From Pedobacter nutrimenti (GTDB lineage Bacteria; Bacteroidota; Bacteroidia; Sphingobacteriales; Sphingobacteriaceae), in NCBI RefSeq assembly GCF_003208655.1, contig NZ_QKLU01000012.1, positions 1-64,000 of the forward strand: a stretch of DNA of 64,000 nucleotides, in the 5' to 3' direction. The notes beneath the pieces are model-generated. The model was not told the DNA's origin. It saw only the letters and a list, made by a program, of their open reading frames with translations, and did not search any database. Positions 44,112-52,394 of this stretch are shown here, piece by piece. The position numbers and the translations under genes are program-made. The stretch's first letter is position 1; every line of letters begins with the position of its first letter.

Positions 44112-45596
44112 ATGCATACCAAAATTATTGACCCAAAGAACAGTAGTAATAAAGCAATATATGATAATAAAGGATCCTCAGCGAGAGCCATAAACTACAT
44201 GAATAAAGAAAATGCAGATAAAAATATTGGTATTTTTTTTAACGAAAAGGAAGATAATATTCTGCATGATGAGGTAATTAAAAAGATTGATTCCAATGTA
44301 AATGGATTGAAAGAAGATGAATCAAAGTTTGATTCAATAGTTGTTTCTCCATCAAATGAAGAGCTTCTTCATATTGGAAATGATCAAATAAAATTAAAAG
44401 AATTTGTATGTGAAGTCATGAAAAATTATTCCAATAATTTTAATAGTAAACAGAAAAATTATCAAAAAAAAGAACCAGTTATTTTACTTGATTTTGGTTC
44501 AGCTAAATATAAATTCGATCAGGAAAATAAAGAATCTTTCTTTGTAAAATTTAAAGATTCTAAAAATGTAGAAAGGTATATCTGGGGAATTGATTTAAAA
44601 CGTACCATGGAAAATTCAAATGTTGTCAAAGGGGACAAAGTTCATATTGATCATCTTGGTCAATCTCAAGTAAAAGTGATGGTTAAGGAGAAACAAGCAG
44701 ATGGACGTTTCATAGAAAGAGAAAAAACAGTCTTACGAAATGAATGGGAAGTAGTAACTGATGATTACAGGAAACAGGTACCTTTAAAAATAAAGGATAC
44801 TCCTAAAATGGAGGCACCTGAACTGGTTTGGTATGCTGCAATACATAATACACGGGAATATGAATTGAAAGACGAAAAAATTAGTTTGCGTATAACAGAT
44901 TTAAAAAAGCAAGGGCTATCCAAATTGGATATTTTCAAAGAAGTTAAGAAAGATATGTTTTTGCTCAAATACAAACCAACACAAAGAGATATTGAATATT
45001 TCTATGACAATGGCCCTGTTATGAGTGGCGAAATTAAACCAGGTGATAACCGGCACATTCATATCATAGTTTCTAGACGTGATAAAGAAATGAAAAGAAC
45101 CCTTAATAATTCAAATAGAAATAGTTTCAATCGGGTTGAGTTTTTTGAAAGAAATAGTGAATCATTTAATATGAGTTTTAATTTTACCAAGTCACAGCAT
45201 ACGTTGTTTGATAAACGCTGGAAAATGTTTCAACATCGGATTGATCATATGAACTTAAAATATGCGTTCCCATCCGGCTATTTGGATTCTAAAAAGTTGT
45301 TTAATGTTTATGCAGATCAAAGATACCATGATAACTTTTCAAAAAATTTCTGGAAACTTGAAAATGGTTTTAAGAAAGGAACAGTACCGGCTGATCCGAT
45401 TGCTTTTGTTGCCCTGGGCAGTAATAGAATCCCATTCGAGAAGGAAAATAATGTATCTTTGGCCGACATGATGGGTTCAATGAAATCTTTAGGCGGAGCA
45501 ATGGGAGAAGGAGGGGATCAGGAAATAACTCTTTTGTTAAATAAATTACGTCGAAGAAGGAATCAAAGATCCCAGGATCAAGGTCGAAATAAATAG
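44112..45596 (+). CDS. Putative relaxase (DUF5712-like mobilisation protein)
   Basis: 494 aa. Contains the relaxase metal motif NRHIHIIVSRRD (about 313-324), and earlier VWYAAIHNTREY with possible active Tyr. The N-terminus (SSARAINYMNKENADK) and the segment PVILLDFGSAKYKF fit DUF5712 proteins of Bacteroidota plasmids. It would nick oriT and lead the strand through the T4SS. The Lys/Arg-rich tail (KLRRRRNQRSQDQGRNK) may bind DNA. The gene is followed by the coupling protein. Confidence 0.75.
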   Translation: MHTKIIDPKNSSNKAIYDNKGSSARAINYMNKENADKNIGIFFNEKEDNILHDEVIKKIDSNVNGLKEDESKFDSIVVSPSNEELLHIGNDQIKLKEFVCEVMKNYSNNFNSKQKNYQKKEPVILLDFGSAKYKFDQENKESFFVKFKDSKNVERYIWGIDLKRTMENSNVVKGDKVHIDHLGQSQVKVMVKEKQADGRFIEREKTVLRNEWEVVTDDYRKQVPLKIKDTPKMEAPELVWYAAIHNTREYELKDEKISLRITDLKKQGLSKLDIFKEVKKDMFLLKYKPTQRDIEYFYDNGPVMSGEIKPGDNRHIHIIVSRRDKEMKRTLNNSNRNSFNRVEFFERNSESFNMSFNFTKSQHTLFDKRWKMFQHRIDHMNLKYAFPSGYLDSKKLFNVYADQRYHDNFSKNFWKLENGFKKGTVPADPIAFVALGSNRIPFEKENNVSLADMMGSMKSLGGAMGEGGDQEITLLLNKLRRRRNQRSQDQGRNK

Positions 45597-45632
45597 TTTA
45601 TTAGTTATATTTTTTTTGTAAACCGTTACTTT

Positions 45633-47498
45633 ATGAAAAAAGAAGCAAATGTTGCTTATTCCTTCTTGGGGATATGTTCCGTCTTTTTTGGCTTACAGTA
45701 TTATTATTATCTTTTTGATAATAATTTTTTTAGCTCTTATTTACCGAAAATCAATTTTGCGCATACTACAGCAATAGCAATAGGTTTTGTATTGCGAATT
45801 GGTTTTGTGTTAGGATTGTTAATCTGTTGTTATCTATTTAAGAAGTATTCTGTTTCTACAATTTCTAAAAGGCGCAGTCTTTCTTATAAGGTTTTAATAT
45901 GGCTTTCCTTCATTCCAGCCAGTTTATTCTTTATTTTAGTTACTGATTTGCCATTTATAGGATTTAATTATCCTTTATCTTTTTTCCTAGTTATCACCAG
46001 TTGTGTACTTATTGCAAAAACAGTTACAATTGGTAATGGTTTAAAGGACGATTTTGATATTAAATCAGATCAAAATCCACTTTATAAAGAGGGGGGATTT
46101 GTCATTCCCCTGGTCAATGATAAGTATATAAATATTCCAGTCCCCAACGCTGGAATTAGTGTGATAGCTTCCGCTGGATCTGGTAAAACAGAAAGTATAG
46201 CCTTCCCCATTATCGAGCAAATGACCCAAGAAGATTTTGCAAGTATCACCTTTGATTATAAATTTCCCGTTTTAGCTAGTAAAATCTATCATGAACTTGT
46301 AAAGGTTGATGGTAAAATTAATAATGAAGATAGAAAAACCTGTTGGATCATAAATTTTATGGATCCTACCCGTACCCATAGAACGAACGTATTACACCAA
46401 AGTTTACTTCAGCAGGTCACATTTGCTACTCAATATTCAAAATCACTTGTAAGTAATTTGATGCCTGAATCAATTAAGAACCCAGATTTTTGGATGAGAA
46501 GTTCTACCGCTTTGTTAACTGGTACTATGTGGTATCTAAAAAAGAATTATCCTCAGTTTTGTACATTACCACATGTAATTGCCATTATCAATAATGGCGA
46601 TACTATAGAGTTGGTTAATATGTTGATGTCAGATATGGAAACTGATGGTTTAGTCAGCAGTATTCATAGTGCAATCCAAAGACATGCTGATAACCAAATT
46701 GCTGGTGTACTTTCAACTTTACAAACTGCCTTTGCTGTTATTAATACCAAAAATATTTTTTGGGTGCTATCTGGTAATGATTTTGTGCTAAATGTAAATG
46801 ACCCTAAAAATCCAAAACATGTAATCATAGGTAATGATTCACAGGTTTCTGAGGCTTTAAATCCCATTATTTCTTGCATGATGACTATAGCTATTAAGAA
46901 AATGATTTCTGAAAACAAAAAGCGTAGCGTCGTTTTAATGGATGAAGCAGCTCAGCTCTACATTCCTAATTTTCCTAATATTCCTGCTGTTTGTAGAAGT
47001 TATGGTATCTCGGTGATATGTCTAGCACAAAGTATATCACAATATGAGGATCTTTACGGTCCCCAGGGATCTCAAACCTTGATGGATAATTTAAATACAC
47101 AAATCTATGGTAGAACTAGGAGTACCAAAACTGCCCGATATGTTTCAGAACTTTTTGGTAAGGAGGAAAAGGTTACTTATTCTCAAAACACCTCTGTTAA
47201 TTCTAGTTTGAGTGGGGGAGGTAACTCGCTTGCAAAAAATGAAAGCTACCAGTTAAAGGACCTAGTTCGGCCTAAAGATGTTTTGAATCTAAAAACGGGA
47301 GAATTCTACGGATTAACAATGGGAACTGAAGAGCCTTACTTTCATGGAATGGTTAAAAGGGAGATAATAGATGAAAAAATTGCCAATATTCCTGCCTTTT
47401 CTACACACGCAACACCTGATGCAATTGAAAAAAATTACGTTAAAATTCGTGAAGAGGCCATGTCCATCTTCGAAATGTTCAGAAACAATAAAAAATAA
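45633..47498 (+). CDS. T4SS coupling protein (VirD4/TraG family)
   Basis: 621 aa. N-terminal membrane helices (about 10-30, 48-72, 88-108, 116-130), Walker A VIASAGSGKTESIAFP (about 177) and Walker B SVVLMDEAAQLYIP (about 433), followed by CLAQSISQYEDLYG, as in TraG/TraD-type ATPases. It delivers the relaxase-DNA complex to the channel. AACCGTTAC stands two bases before ATG. Complete. Confidence 0.9.
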   Translation: MKKEANVAYSFLGICSVFFGLQYYYYLFDNNFFSSYLPKINFAHTTAIAIGFVLRIGFVLGLLICCYLFKKYSVSTISKRRSLSYKVLIWLSFIPASLFFILVTDLPFIGFNYPLSFFLVITSCVLIAKTVTIGNGLKDDFDIKSDQNPLYKEGGFVIPLVNDKYINIPVPNAGISVIASAGSGKTESIAFPIIEQMTQEDFASITFDYKFPVLASKIYHELVKVDGKINNEDRKTCWIINFMDPTRTHRTNVLHQSLLQQVTFATQYSKSLVSNLMPESIKNPDFWMRSSTALLTGTMWYLKKNYPQFCTLPHVIAIINNGDTIELVNMLMSDMETDGLVSSIHSAIQRHADNQIAGVLSTLQTAFAVINTKNIFWVLSGNDFVLNVNDPKNPKHVIIGNDSQVSEALNPIISCMMTIAIKKMISENKKRSVVLMDEAAQLYIPNFPNIPAVCRSYGISVICLAQSISQYEDLYGPQGSQTLMDNLNTQIYGRTRSTKTARYVSELFGKEEKVTYSQNTSVNSSLSGGGNSLAKNESYQLKDLVRPKDVLNLKTGEFYGLTMGTEEPYFHGMVKREIIDEKIANIPAFSTHATPDAIEKNYVKIREEAMSIFEMFRNNKK

Positions 47499-47535
47499 AT
47501 AGTTGATAATCAATACTTAAGATGTAAAATTATGT

Positions 47536-47606
47536 ATTGAGGGGAAAAAAAATTAAAATACTTATTATTTATTGCCAAATATGGCGAAATATTTCCCATA
47601 TTTGAA
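47536..47606 (+). promoter_or_regulatory. Composite G-box / TTGCC promoter of the lipoprotein operon
   Basis: ATTGAGGGGAAAA at 47536-47548, TTGCCAAATATGGCGA at 47572-47587 and CATATTTG as -7 box (about 47597-47604). G-run to TTG is 31 bp. Confidence 0.75.
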
Positions 47607-47650
47607 GTATAGATTAAAAGACAAAAAATTAACACTTAAAAATCCATATT

Positions 47651-48547
47651 ATGAAAATTGTACACGTAAGAACTCTTCTTTTTTTATTCATCGCTATTTT
47701 TGCTGTCAGTTGTAAAAAAGACAGTGAAGTTGCGCCTGATCCAGCCCCATCGAATTTTAAATATGCTTTTGAGGAAATGTTTTCAAAAGCTAATTATTAT
47801 GTAAATGTTAATCCTCTAGCGAATACTCCTTTAGAAACTGATGCCGGCAAGTATACCAGTTCTTTAGGTATTTATTCAAGAATTGGAAATAGCCCTACTG
47901 AAAACAGTTATGTTTGGTTACTTAAGCCCATTGCAAACCAAGATTGGAAAACTGAAGTAGCAAAAGAAATTTTAATGGATTATGATTTTCATCAGGTAGG
48001 TGAACAGCTTACGACAATTATTACCAGAAAGCCTTATATGCTTGATCAGATATTATTACCAAGTGATTTCAATGGTGCTTCAATTATATTTCCGTTACAA
48101 TCAACCGCAAATGCTATTAATAATCCTCTTAAAGCTACTGTTGAATATTGGAAAGTTAAAACTGTTCTTCCGTTAGTTGTTCAACCTAAAGAGGAGTCCA
48201 TGAAAATTAAAGACTATAATAAACAGACAACACCAGGCACTAAACTTGAAACCAGAACAATTACCGTAAATGCCGAGAAATTTGCTTTAACTAAAGCTCC
48301 AGCAAGTGTTACAAAAGGTAATTCAATTTTAGATTTAAATACTTGGTTGGATTCGAGCGTGAAGTTAACAGAAGACGGCAAAAACGTAACTAGTTTTAGT
48401 ATTGATGGGGCGCCGTCTTATGTATTACCTGAAGGTCACAACTTAGATCTTTCTAAATTAACAGTAGGTCAAAGTGTAACTATAAGGGTTCAAAAGTTTT
48501 ATGCAAATGGTCTGTTTGAACTTGTTCATACATTCAACGTGAATTAA
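47651..48547 (+). CDS. Lipoprotein of unknown function, 298 aa
   Basis: Lipoprotein signal (LLFLFIAIFAVSC, Cys21) then a polar start KKDSEVAPDPAPS, common in exported Bacteroidota lipoproteins. Two beta-rich parts follow (NYYVNVNPLANTP; FHQVGEQLTTIITRKPYML; KLETRTITVNAEKFALTK). No known domain. First gene of a three-gene run placed after the mob operon and driven by the plasmid-type promoter; surface or entry exclusion is a thinkable role. Confidence 0.7.
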   Translation: MKIVHVRTLLFLFIAIFAVSCKKDSEVAPDPAPSNFKYAFEEMFSKANYYVNVNPLANTPLETDAGKYTSSLGIYSRIGNSPTENSYVWLLKPIANQDWKTEVAKEILMDYDFHQVGEQLTTIITRKPYMLDQILLPSDFNGASIIFPLQSTANAINNPLKATVEYWKVKTVLPLVVQPKEESMKIKDYNKQTTPGTKLETRTITVNAEKFALTKAPASVTKGNSILDLNTWLDSSVKLTEDGKNVTSFSIDGAPSYVLPEGHNLDLSKLTVGQSVTIRVQKFYANGLFELVHTFNVN

Positions 48548-48552
48548 TACTT

Positions 48553-48987
48553 ATGCGTAGGATCTGGTTGATTTTTGTACTATTTAACTGTAGTCGTGTT
48601 TCGGCCCAGATCAAACCTTTGATGATAGAAAAGGGTGCATATAAGATTACTGAAAATAATCTGGGTGAATACTTTGGAGATTACAGCCTTGTTTCTAAAA
48701 ATAACCGGGAAATTGTATATCAAAATATCAATTGTAAAGCAGATACTTTAAGAATGACGTTTAACAATAAAGGCCAAATTCACTGGATTGAACTTAAAAG
48801 CAATGACCCAAACATCATAATAAATTTTAAAGACCAATTAACAGGTGTCTACGATATTTATCCGACGGATTCAATGAAATTGTATTTCAACACAAAAAGT
48901 AAAATTTCATTTAACTTTTATAGTTTGAACGATTATAAATATATAGACCTTTTTTTAAATGATAGATTAACCCTGGATGAGATATGA
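48553..48987 (+). CDS. Secreted hypothetical protein, 144 aa
   Basis: Signal peptide (RIWLIFVLFNCSRVSAQ) and a mature part with GAYKITENNLGEYFGDYSLVSKN and a beta-rich C-terminus. Family not recognised. Five bases after the lipoprotein gene, and overlapping the next by four, so in one operon. Confidence 0.6.
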   Translation: MRRIWLIFVLFNCSRVSAQIKPLMIEKGAYKITENNLGEYFGDYSLVSKNNREIVYQNINCKADTLRMTFNNKGQIHWIELKSNDPNIIINFKDQLTGVYDIYPTDSMKLYFNTKSKISFNFYSLNDYKYIDLFLNDRLTLDEI

Positions 48988-49196
48988 TCAGAGAAGCGTT
49001 TATAAAATTAATTAGGAATATTATTGGTTTTTTTATTGTGGCTGGTTTCGGTTCACTGTATCAAATTGTTTTTATAATTCTTATTTTAATTTCGATTTGG
49101 AAGTTATTCAAGGCGTATAAGCTTCAGCGAAACCTAACAAGAACATCTTTTACAGGCCACTTATACAAAAGTAATAATATTGGATTTAAGTATTGA
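48984..49196 (+). CDS. Small membrane protein, 70 aa
   Basis: One long hydrophobic segment (IIGFFIVAGFGSLYQIVFIILILISIWKLF, about 12-42) and a basic C-terminus. It starts with a four-base overlap (ATGA) to the secreted protein gene. Third gene of the surface-protein run. Confidence 0.6.
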   Translation: MIREAFIKLIRNIIGFFIVAGFGSLYQIVFIILILISIWKLFKAYKLQRNLTRTSFTGHLYKSNNIGFKY

Positions 49197-49349
49197 TTGC
49201 TATCAAGATTGATCAGCTGCAGCGGATCCTGGACATGGTTTTGATAGCAGAATATTGAAGCCGGCACCAGGCCTAGAGAGTATTTTGCTATCAAAGTTCT
49301 TCTGGAGCGGACCAGATCCCCATTGGATCCGGAAACAAACTGATAGCAA
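49197..49349 (+). repeat. Double-hairpin intergenic repeat, copy 6
   Basis: TTGCTATCA at 49197 to TGATAGCAA at 49349, forward orientation. It starts directly after the stop codon of the small membrane protein and lies between convergent genes. Confidence 0.9.
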
Positions 49350-49352
49350 AAA

Positions 49353-49382
49353 AGAAGCCCTATAATTTGTTATAGGGCTTCT
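49353..49382 (-). terminator. Terminator of the DUF6169-like gene
   Basis: Perfect 13-bp stem AGAAGCCCTATAA / TTATAGGGCTTCT with loop TTTG; it overlaps the last codons and stop of the minus-strand gene and is followed on that strand by T-rich DNA. Confidence 0.8.
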
Positions 49383-49870
49383 AACATTTGTCTAATTGTA
49401 AAGCGGTAAGCGTCTATTAATTCAACTTTATTGGGGCAATCTTTTGAAATTATTAATGAACTATACCAGTTTGATCCGTAGTGTACAATATGAGAGTGGT
49501 GACGTTCAAATTTGTCATCTTCATTATCTTCTCTGAACCACTTACCAAAGGTTATTCTTCTTTGTCGTTCCCTCTCGTCTGAATTATCGCAGATAAAAAT
49601 AAAAGCATCCTCAGGATGATTTTCAAAAAAAGACCTGAAAATATTCAATATTGTATTTTTTGTTTTATTGTCAAAACGTTGTTTGGCATTTGGATTTTGT
49701 CTTACACAATTAAAACCAATGGTATAAATTGGCTTAACCCCATCCGGTAAATGATTCGGATCTATTAAATAATACTCAACGAAATATACGTTGTATTCGT
49801 CACCGGCATTATTTATAAATTGAAAGCCGGAATTATCTTCTACGAGATCATAGAGGTTTGACAAAGGCAA
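49370..49870 (-). CDS. DUF6169-like protein, 166 aa
   Basis: Resembles DUF6169 by SFEFINNAGDEYNVYFVEYYLI-type start (here GFQFINNAGDEYNVYFVEYYL), FSFFENHPEDAFIFICDNSDERERQRRITFGKWF and a final helix. Function unknown. It overlaps the small upstream ORF by 23 bases. Such two-gene units occur widely in Bacteroidota and look like toxin-antitoxin or defence pairs, but activity is unproven. Confidence 0.65.
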   Translation of the reverse strand: MPLSNLYDLVEDNSGFQFINNAGDEYNVYFVEYYLIDPNHLPDGVKPIYTIGFNCVRQNPNAKQRFDNKTKNTILNIFRSFFENHPEDAFIFICDNSDERERQRRITFGKWFREDNEDDKFERHHSHIVHYGSNWYSSLIISKDCPNKVELIDAYRFTIRQMLEAL

Positions 49871-50009
49871 TTTCCTTTAATGATGATAAGGTTTTACCTT
49901 CTTTTATTGCTTCAGAAATACGCTTTTTATCCTCTATCATCTTTATGAATGGGTTAACAACGGTATTACCTTGCTTTTTGTTTTCGATATGTGATTTTGA
50001 ATTTTTCAC
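49848..50009 (-). CDS. Small partner of the DUF6169-like gene
   Basis: The open frame reaches 50093, but a -7 box TACATTTG (minus strand, 50013-50020) lies just before GTG 50009, giving a nearly leaderless 53-aa protein; the ATG at the internal MIEDKK is the other option. Sequence: NPFIKMIEDKKRISEAIKEG, then KTLSSLKEIAFVKPL. This form is common directly before DUF6169 genes. Possible antitoxin. Confidence 0.5.
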   Translation of the reverse strand: MKNSKSHIENKKQGNTVVNPFIKMIEDKKRISEAIKEGKTLSSLKEIAFVKPL

Positions 50010-50104
50010 ATTCAAATGTACGAAATAAAATAGAATTATGTAAAACATTTTATAGTCAAATTGTTTAATGTCAGTGTTTAACCAATGAAACAAGGAAAGA
50101 ATAA

Positions 50105-50152
50105 GGTAAAAAAATAGGTGTTATAGTTAACTATAACACCTATTTTTTTTAC
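50105..50152. promoter_or_regulatory. Long palindrome with XRE operator, site 1
   Basis: Nearly perfect inverted repeat with core GTGTTATA-N6-TATAACAC at 50118-50139. It recurs at 50599 and, in the promoter of the XRE gene, at 50978. TACCTTTA at 50150-50157 could be a -7 box for a rightward transcript. Confidence 0.75.
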
Positions 50153-50157
50153 CTTTA

Positions 50158-50280
50158 CCTATTGAATGTCAAATCTAACTAAATGTTAGTACAGTAAAAT
50201 ACCTGGGGTCGAGAGCTTGTAGGTAGGTAAGCGATCAAAGCCCACGTTATTACGTGGGCTCGCTTATTTATAATAATTCA
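50158..50280 (+). ncRNA. Possible small RNA under the XRE operator
   Basis: No ORF, but a GC-rich hairpin AGCCCACGT-TATT-ACGTGGGCT at 50239-50260, extended by TAAGCG/CGCTTA outside, ends in a T-containing run. The sequence before it (ACCTGGGGTCGAGAGCTTGTAGGTAGG) is much less AT-rich than the surroundings. A promoter-like palindrome lies just upstream. Evidence is structural only. Confidence 0.35.
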
Positions 50281-50310
50281 CAAAAATTAAATTTTAACTT
50301 TTAAGGCTCA

Positions 50311-50463
50311 TTGCTATCAGGATTGATCAGCTGGAGAACTTCCAGGACAAGGTTTTGATAGCAAAACTTCATGGCCGGCGCCAGGCCTGGGGAATATTTT
50401 GCTATCAAAGTTCTTCCGGAGCGGACCGATTCCCCATCGGATCCGGAAACAAACTGATAGCAA
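50311..50463 (+). repeat. Double-hairpin intergenic repeat, copy 7
   Basis: TTGCTATCA at 50311 to TGATAGCAA at 50463, forward orientation, very similar to copy 1 (both carry GGAGAACTTCCAGGACAAG). Confidence 0.9.
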
Positions 50464-50485
50464 AAAAAGAGTTTCATATCATAAA

Positions 50486-50516
50486 AAAAGCACTTAGATT
50501 TCTAAGCGCTTTTTTA
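50486..50516 (+). terminator. Rho-independent terminator
   Basis: Stem AAAGCACTTAGA / TCTAAGCGCTTT (one mismatch) followed by TTTT. There is no ORF directly before it on the plus strand, so it may end the transcript started at the 50105 palindrome. Confidence 0.65.
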
Positions 50517-50598
50517 AGAAAGAATTTGATAACCGAGCCTAGGTTTTCAAATAATGTACGAATATAAAATTAATGATTAAGAATTTTAACTATTATAG

Positions 50599-50620
50599 GT
50601 GTTATAGTTAAATATAACAC
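50599..50620. promoter_or_regulatory. XRE operator, site 2
   Basis: GTGTTATAGTTAAATATAACAC-type site (GTGTTATA-N6-TATAACAC), 89 bp after the end of the XRE gene. No gene clearly starts here, so its role is open. Confidence 0.6.
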
Positions 50621-50708
50621 TTTTGTTTGCAATTCTCTTTTTTTATTCTTTAAATTTGAATAGAGAGCGTTAATAGGGGGTGAGGTTTCGACCAAGCCCC
50701 CTTCCTAT

Positions 50709-50945
50709 TTATTTTAGATGTCTAAAATCAAAAAGTTCCCCTACCTCAACTCCAAAAGCCATAGAAAATTTTTGGAGCGTTTGTAATTTTACGTCAACAC
50801 GGCCTTTCTCAATGTTTATAAGTTGTGCATCTTCTACTTCGGCAATCAGTGCAAATTTTCTTATGCTCAGCCCCTTTTCCATTCTTAATTCTTGAATTCG
50901 CTTTCCCAGAAGTACCTTCAGTGTGTCTAAATCATCACAAATCAT
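50709..50945 (-). CDS. XRE family repressor, 78 aa
   Basis: The frame opens at 51062, but ATG 50945 (MICDDLDTLKVLLGKRIQEL) gives a normal XRE protein: LGKRIQELRMEKGLSIRKFALIAEVEDAQLINIEKGRVDVKLQTLQKFSMAFGVEVGELF is a complete five-helix HTH_3. The upstream part holds operator site 3, so autorepression is likely. The three copies of GTTATA...TATAAC around it mark its small regulon. Confidence 0.85.
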   Translation of the reverse strand: MICDDLDTLKVLLGKRIQELRMEKGLSIRKFALIAEVEDAQLINIEKGRVDVKLQTLQKFSMAFGVEVGELFDFRHLK

Positions 50946-50977
50946 CGATGAAATATCACCCTTGAAAAAATAAAAAC

Positions 50978-50998
50978 CGTTATAGCCAAATATAACAC
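50978..50998. promoter_or_regulatory. XRE operator, site 3 (autoregulatory)
   Basis: CGTTATA-N6-TATAACAC lies 33 bp before the start of the XRE gene. Confidence 0.65.
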
Positions 50999-51161
50999 TT
51001 GTATTTTTTTTATATTTACTTTTTAGATGGAAAAAAGTGGTTTTAACTGCCCTAAATGGCATAGTGATAAGGTAAGCTGCTCTAAATCATTATTATGTAC
51101 AGACATATTTTTTTAAATAAATAAAAATCTCGGGTCCGCCCAACCAACCAAACCGTTACCT

Positions 51162-51191
51162 AAAAGCCCATCCGTTTTCGGTGGGCTTTTT
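51162..51191 (+). terminator. Attenuator-like terminator before the 51212 gene
   Basis: Stem AAAAGCCCA / TGGGCTTTT with inner CCG/CGG, then TT. AACCGTTAC (51152) lies before it and the next start 20 bp after it, so it could attenuate the leader of the sigma-like operon. Confidence 0.7.
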
Positions 51192-51211
51192 AACCAACTA
51201 ACTTATTTACT

Positions 51212-51427
51212 ATGAAAAACGTTACTCATGAACTTAATTTTGACGGATTTGAATATCCAGGTACTGAAATCGATCTATTTTCAAAAGCCAGCAACCTTTT
51301 TACTATGCGCCTTAGAAACGGCAAAACACTTCATTATGAAGTTGACGCTGATAAGGCTGAAACATTTAAAGCATGGCTTTTACACCATAATGTGATCGAT
51401 GTCAAGGATTCCTCAAGAACAAAATAA
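51212..51427 (+). CDS. Hypothetical protein, 71 aa
   Basis: Family not recognised. MKNVTHELNFDGFEYPGTEI, later FTMRLRNGKTLHYEVDADKAETFKAWLLHHNV, a small beta-alpha type protein. It precedes the sigma-like gene by eight bases and probably shares its transcript. Confidence 0.6.
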   Translation: MKNVTHELNFDGFEYPGTEIDLFSKASNLFTMRLRNGKTLHYEVDADKAETFKAWLLHHNVIDVKDSSRTK

Positions 51428-51435
51428 TCTTTGCT

Positions 51436-52341
51436 ATGATAGAAAAGGTGATCAAGCTAACGGATGAATCAAAATTAATCAGAGCATTGAAACAAAGGAA
51501 AGATCATGCTTTTGATGAGGTTTTTACAAAATATTCGAAATCTTTAAGAAATGCTGTTAAGGAATATGTAAGAGAGCATTTTTTAGATGATCTCATCCAG
51601 GACACCTTTATAAAGGTCTGGAAGTGCATTGACAACTATGATCCCGAAAAAGGGAGATTTTATACTTGGTTAGTAAATGTTACCAAAAACAATGCAATTG
51701 ACTTGCGCCGAAGTAAGGAATATAAAAAAGCCCTTATGTTACAGGAACTCGATATAAACATTTACTCAGAATCATTACATATGCCTGGTTTGAATGTTGA
51801 CTTAATTGGATTTAGAAAAGTAATAATGGATCTCAACCTTAAACATTATACAATTCTAGATTTAGTCTATTTCAAGGGTTTTACACTTCCAGAAGTTTCA
51901 GAAGAATTAAATTTAAAGCTGGGTACAGTAAAGACACGTCTACGACAAACTTTGATAGAACTTAGGGCATATTTTAAAGCTGACAAGGAAAAATCAGAAA
52001 ATAAGTCCTTTTCAAAAAGGTCTGATAGGAATACGAATGAAACTCAACTTAATCATAATAGGTTAGTAGATAGTGAAATAGGTGACGATATTAAAGTTTC
52101 ATTAAATAAAAAGTTAAGAGTTGTAATACAGAATTCTGATTTAAAATTGAACTATTGTTCTCCAATGATGGGTGTTAATCAGGCAACATGTTATGCTTAT
52201 CTAAGAATTCTAAGAAGGTCACAAACTTCAGAAATGAATATTGAGGAAGAAAGGCTAAAGTTAGCCAGGGAAGTTAAAATGCTCATTGATAACGGTACTA
52301 AATCAATTGGAGACATTGCATCTATTCTAAACATAGTATAA
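51436..52341 (+). CDS. Sigma-70/ECF-like protein with long C-terminus, cut by IS3
   Basis: 301 aa. The first 180 residues are an ECF-type sigma factor: region 2 (FDEVFTKYSKSLRNAV..HFLDDLIQDTFIKVWKCI..FYTWLVNVTKNNAIDLRR) and region 4 (LDLVYFKGFTLPEVSEELNLKLGTVKTRLRQTLIELR). An unusual extra C-terminal region of 120 residues follows, ending in a second HTH-like part (LIDNGTKSIGDIASILNI). The IS begins at the stop codon, and its other side continues an open frame (53567-53686), so the original protein was about 40 residues longer. Confidence 0.8.
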   Translation: MIEKVIKLTDESKLIRALKQRKDHAFDEVFTKYSKSLRNAVKEYVREHFLDDLIQDTFIKVWKCIDNYDPEKGRFYTWLVNVTKNNAIDLRRSKEYKKALMLQELDINIYSESLHMPGLNVDLIGFRKVIMDLNLKHYTILDLVYFKGFTLPEVSEELNLKLGTVKTRLRQTLIELRAYFKADKEKSENKSFSKRSDRNTNETQLNHNRLVDSEIGDDIKVSLNKKLRVVIQNSDLKLNYCSPMMGVNQATCYAYLRILRRSQTSEMNIEEERLKLAREVKMLIDNGTKSIGDIASILNIV

Positions 52342-52394
52342 TACTCCCCAAATATTGGACAGCTGATTAAATTCATAAATTTAACAGTCGAAAA

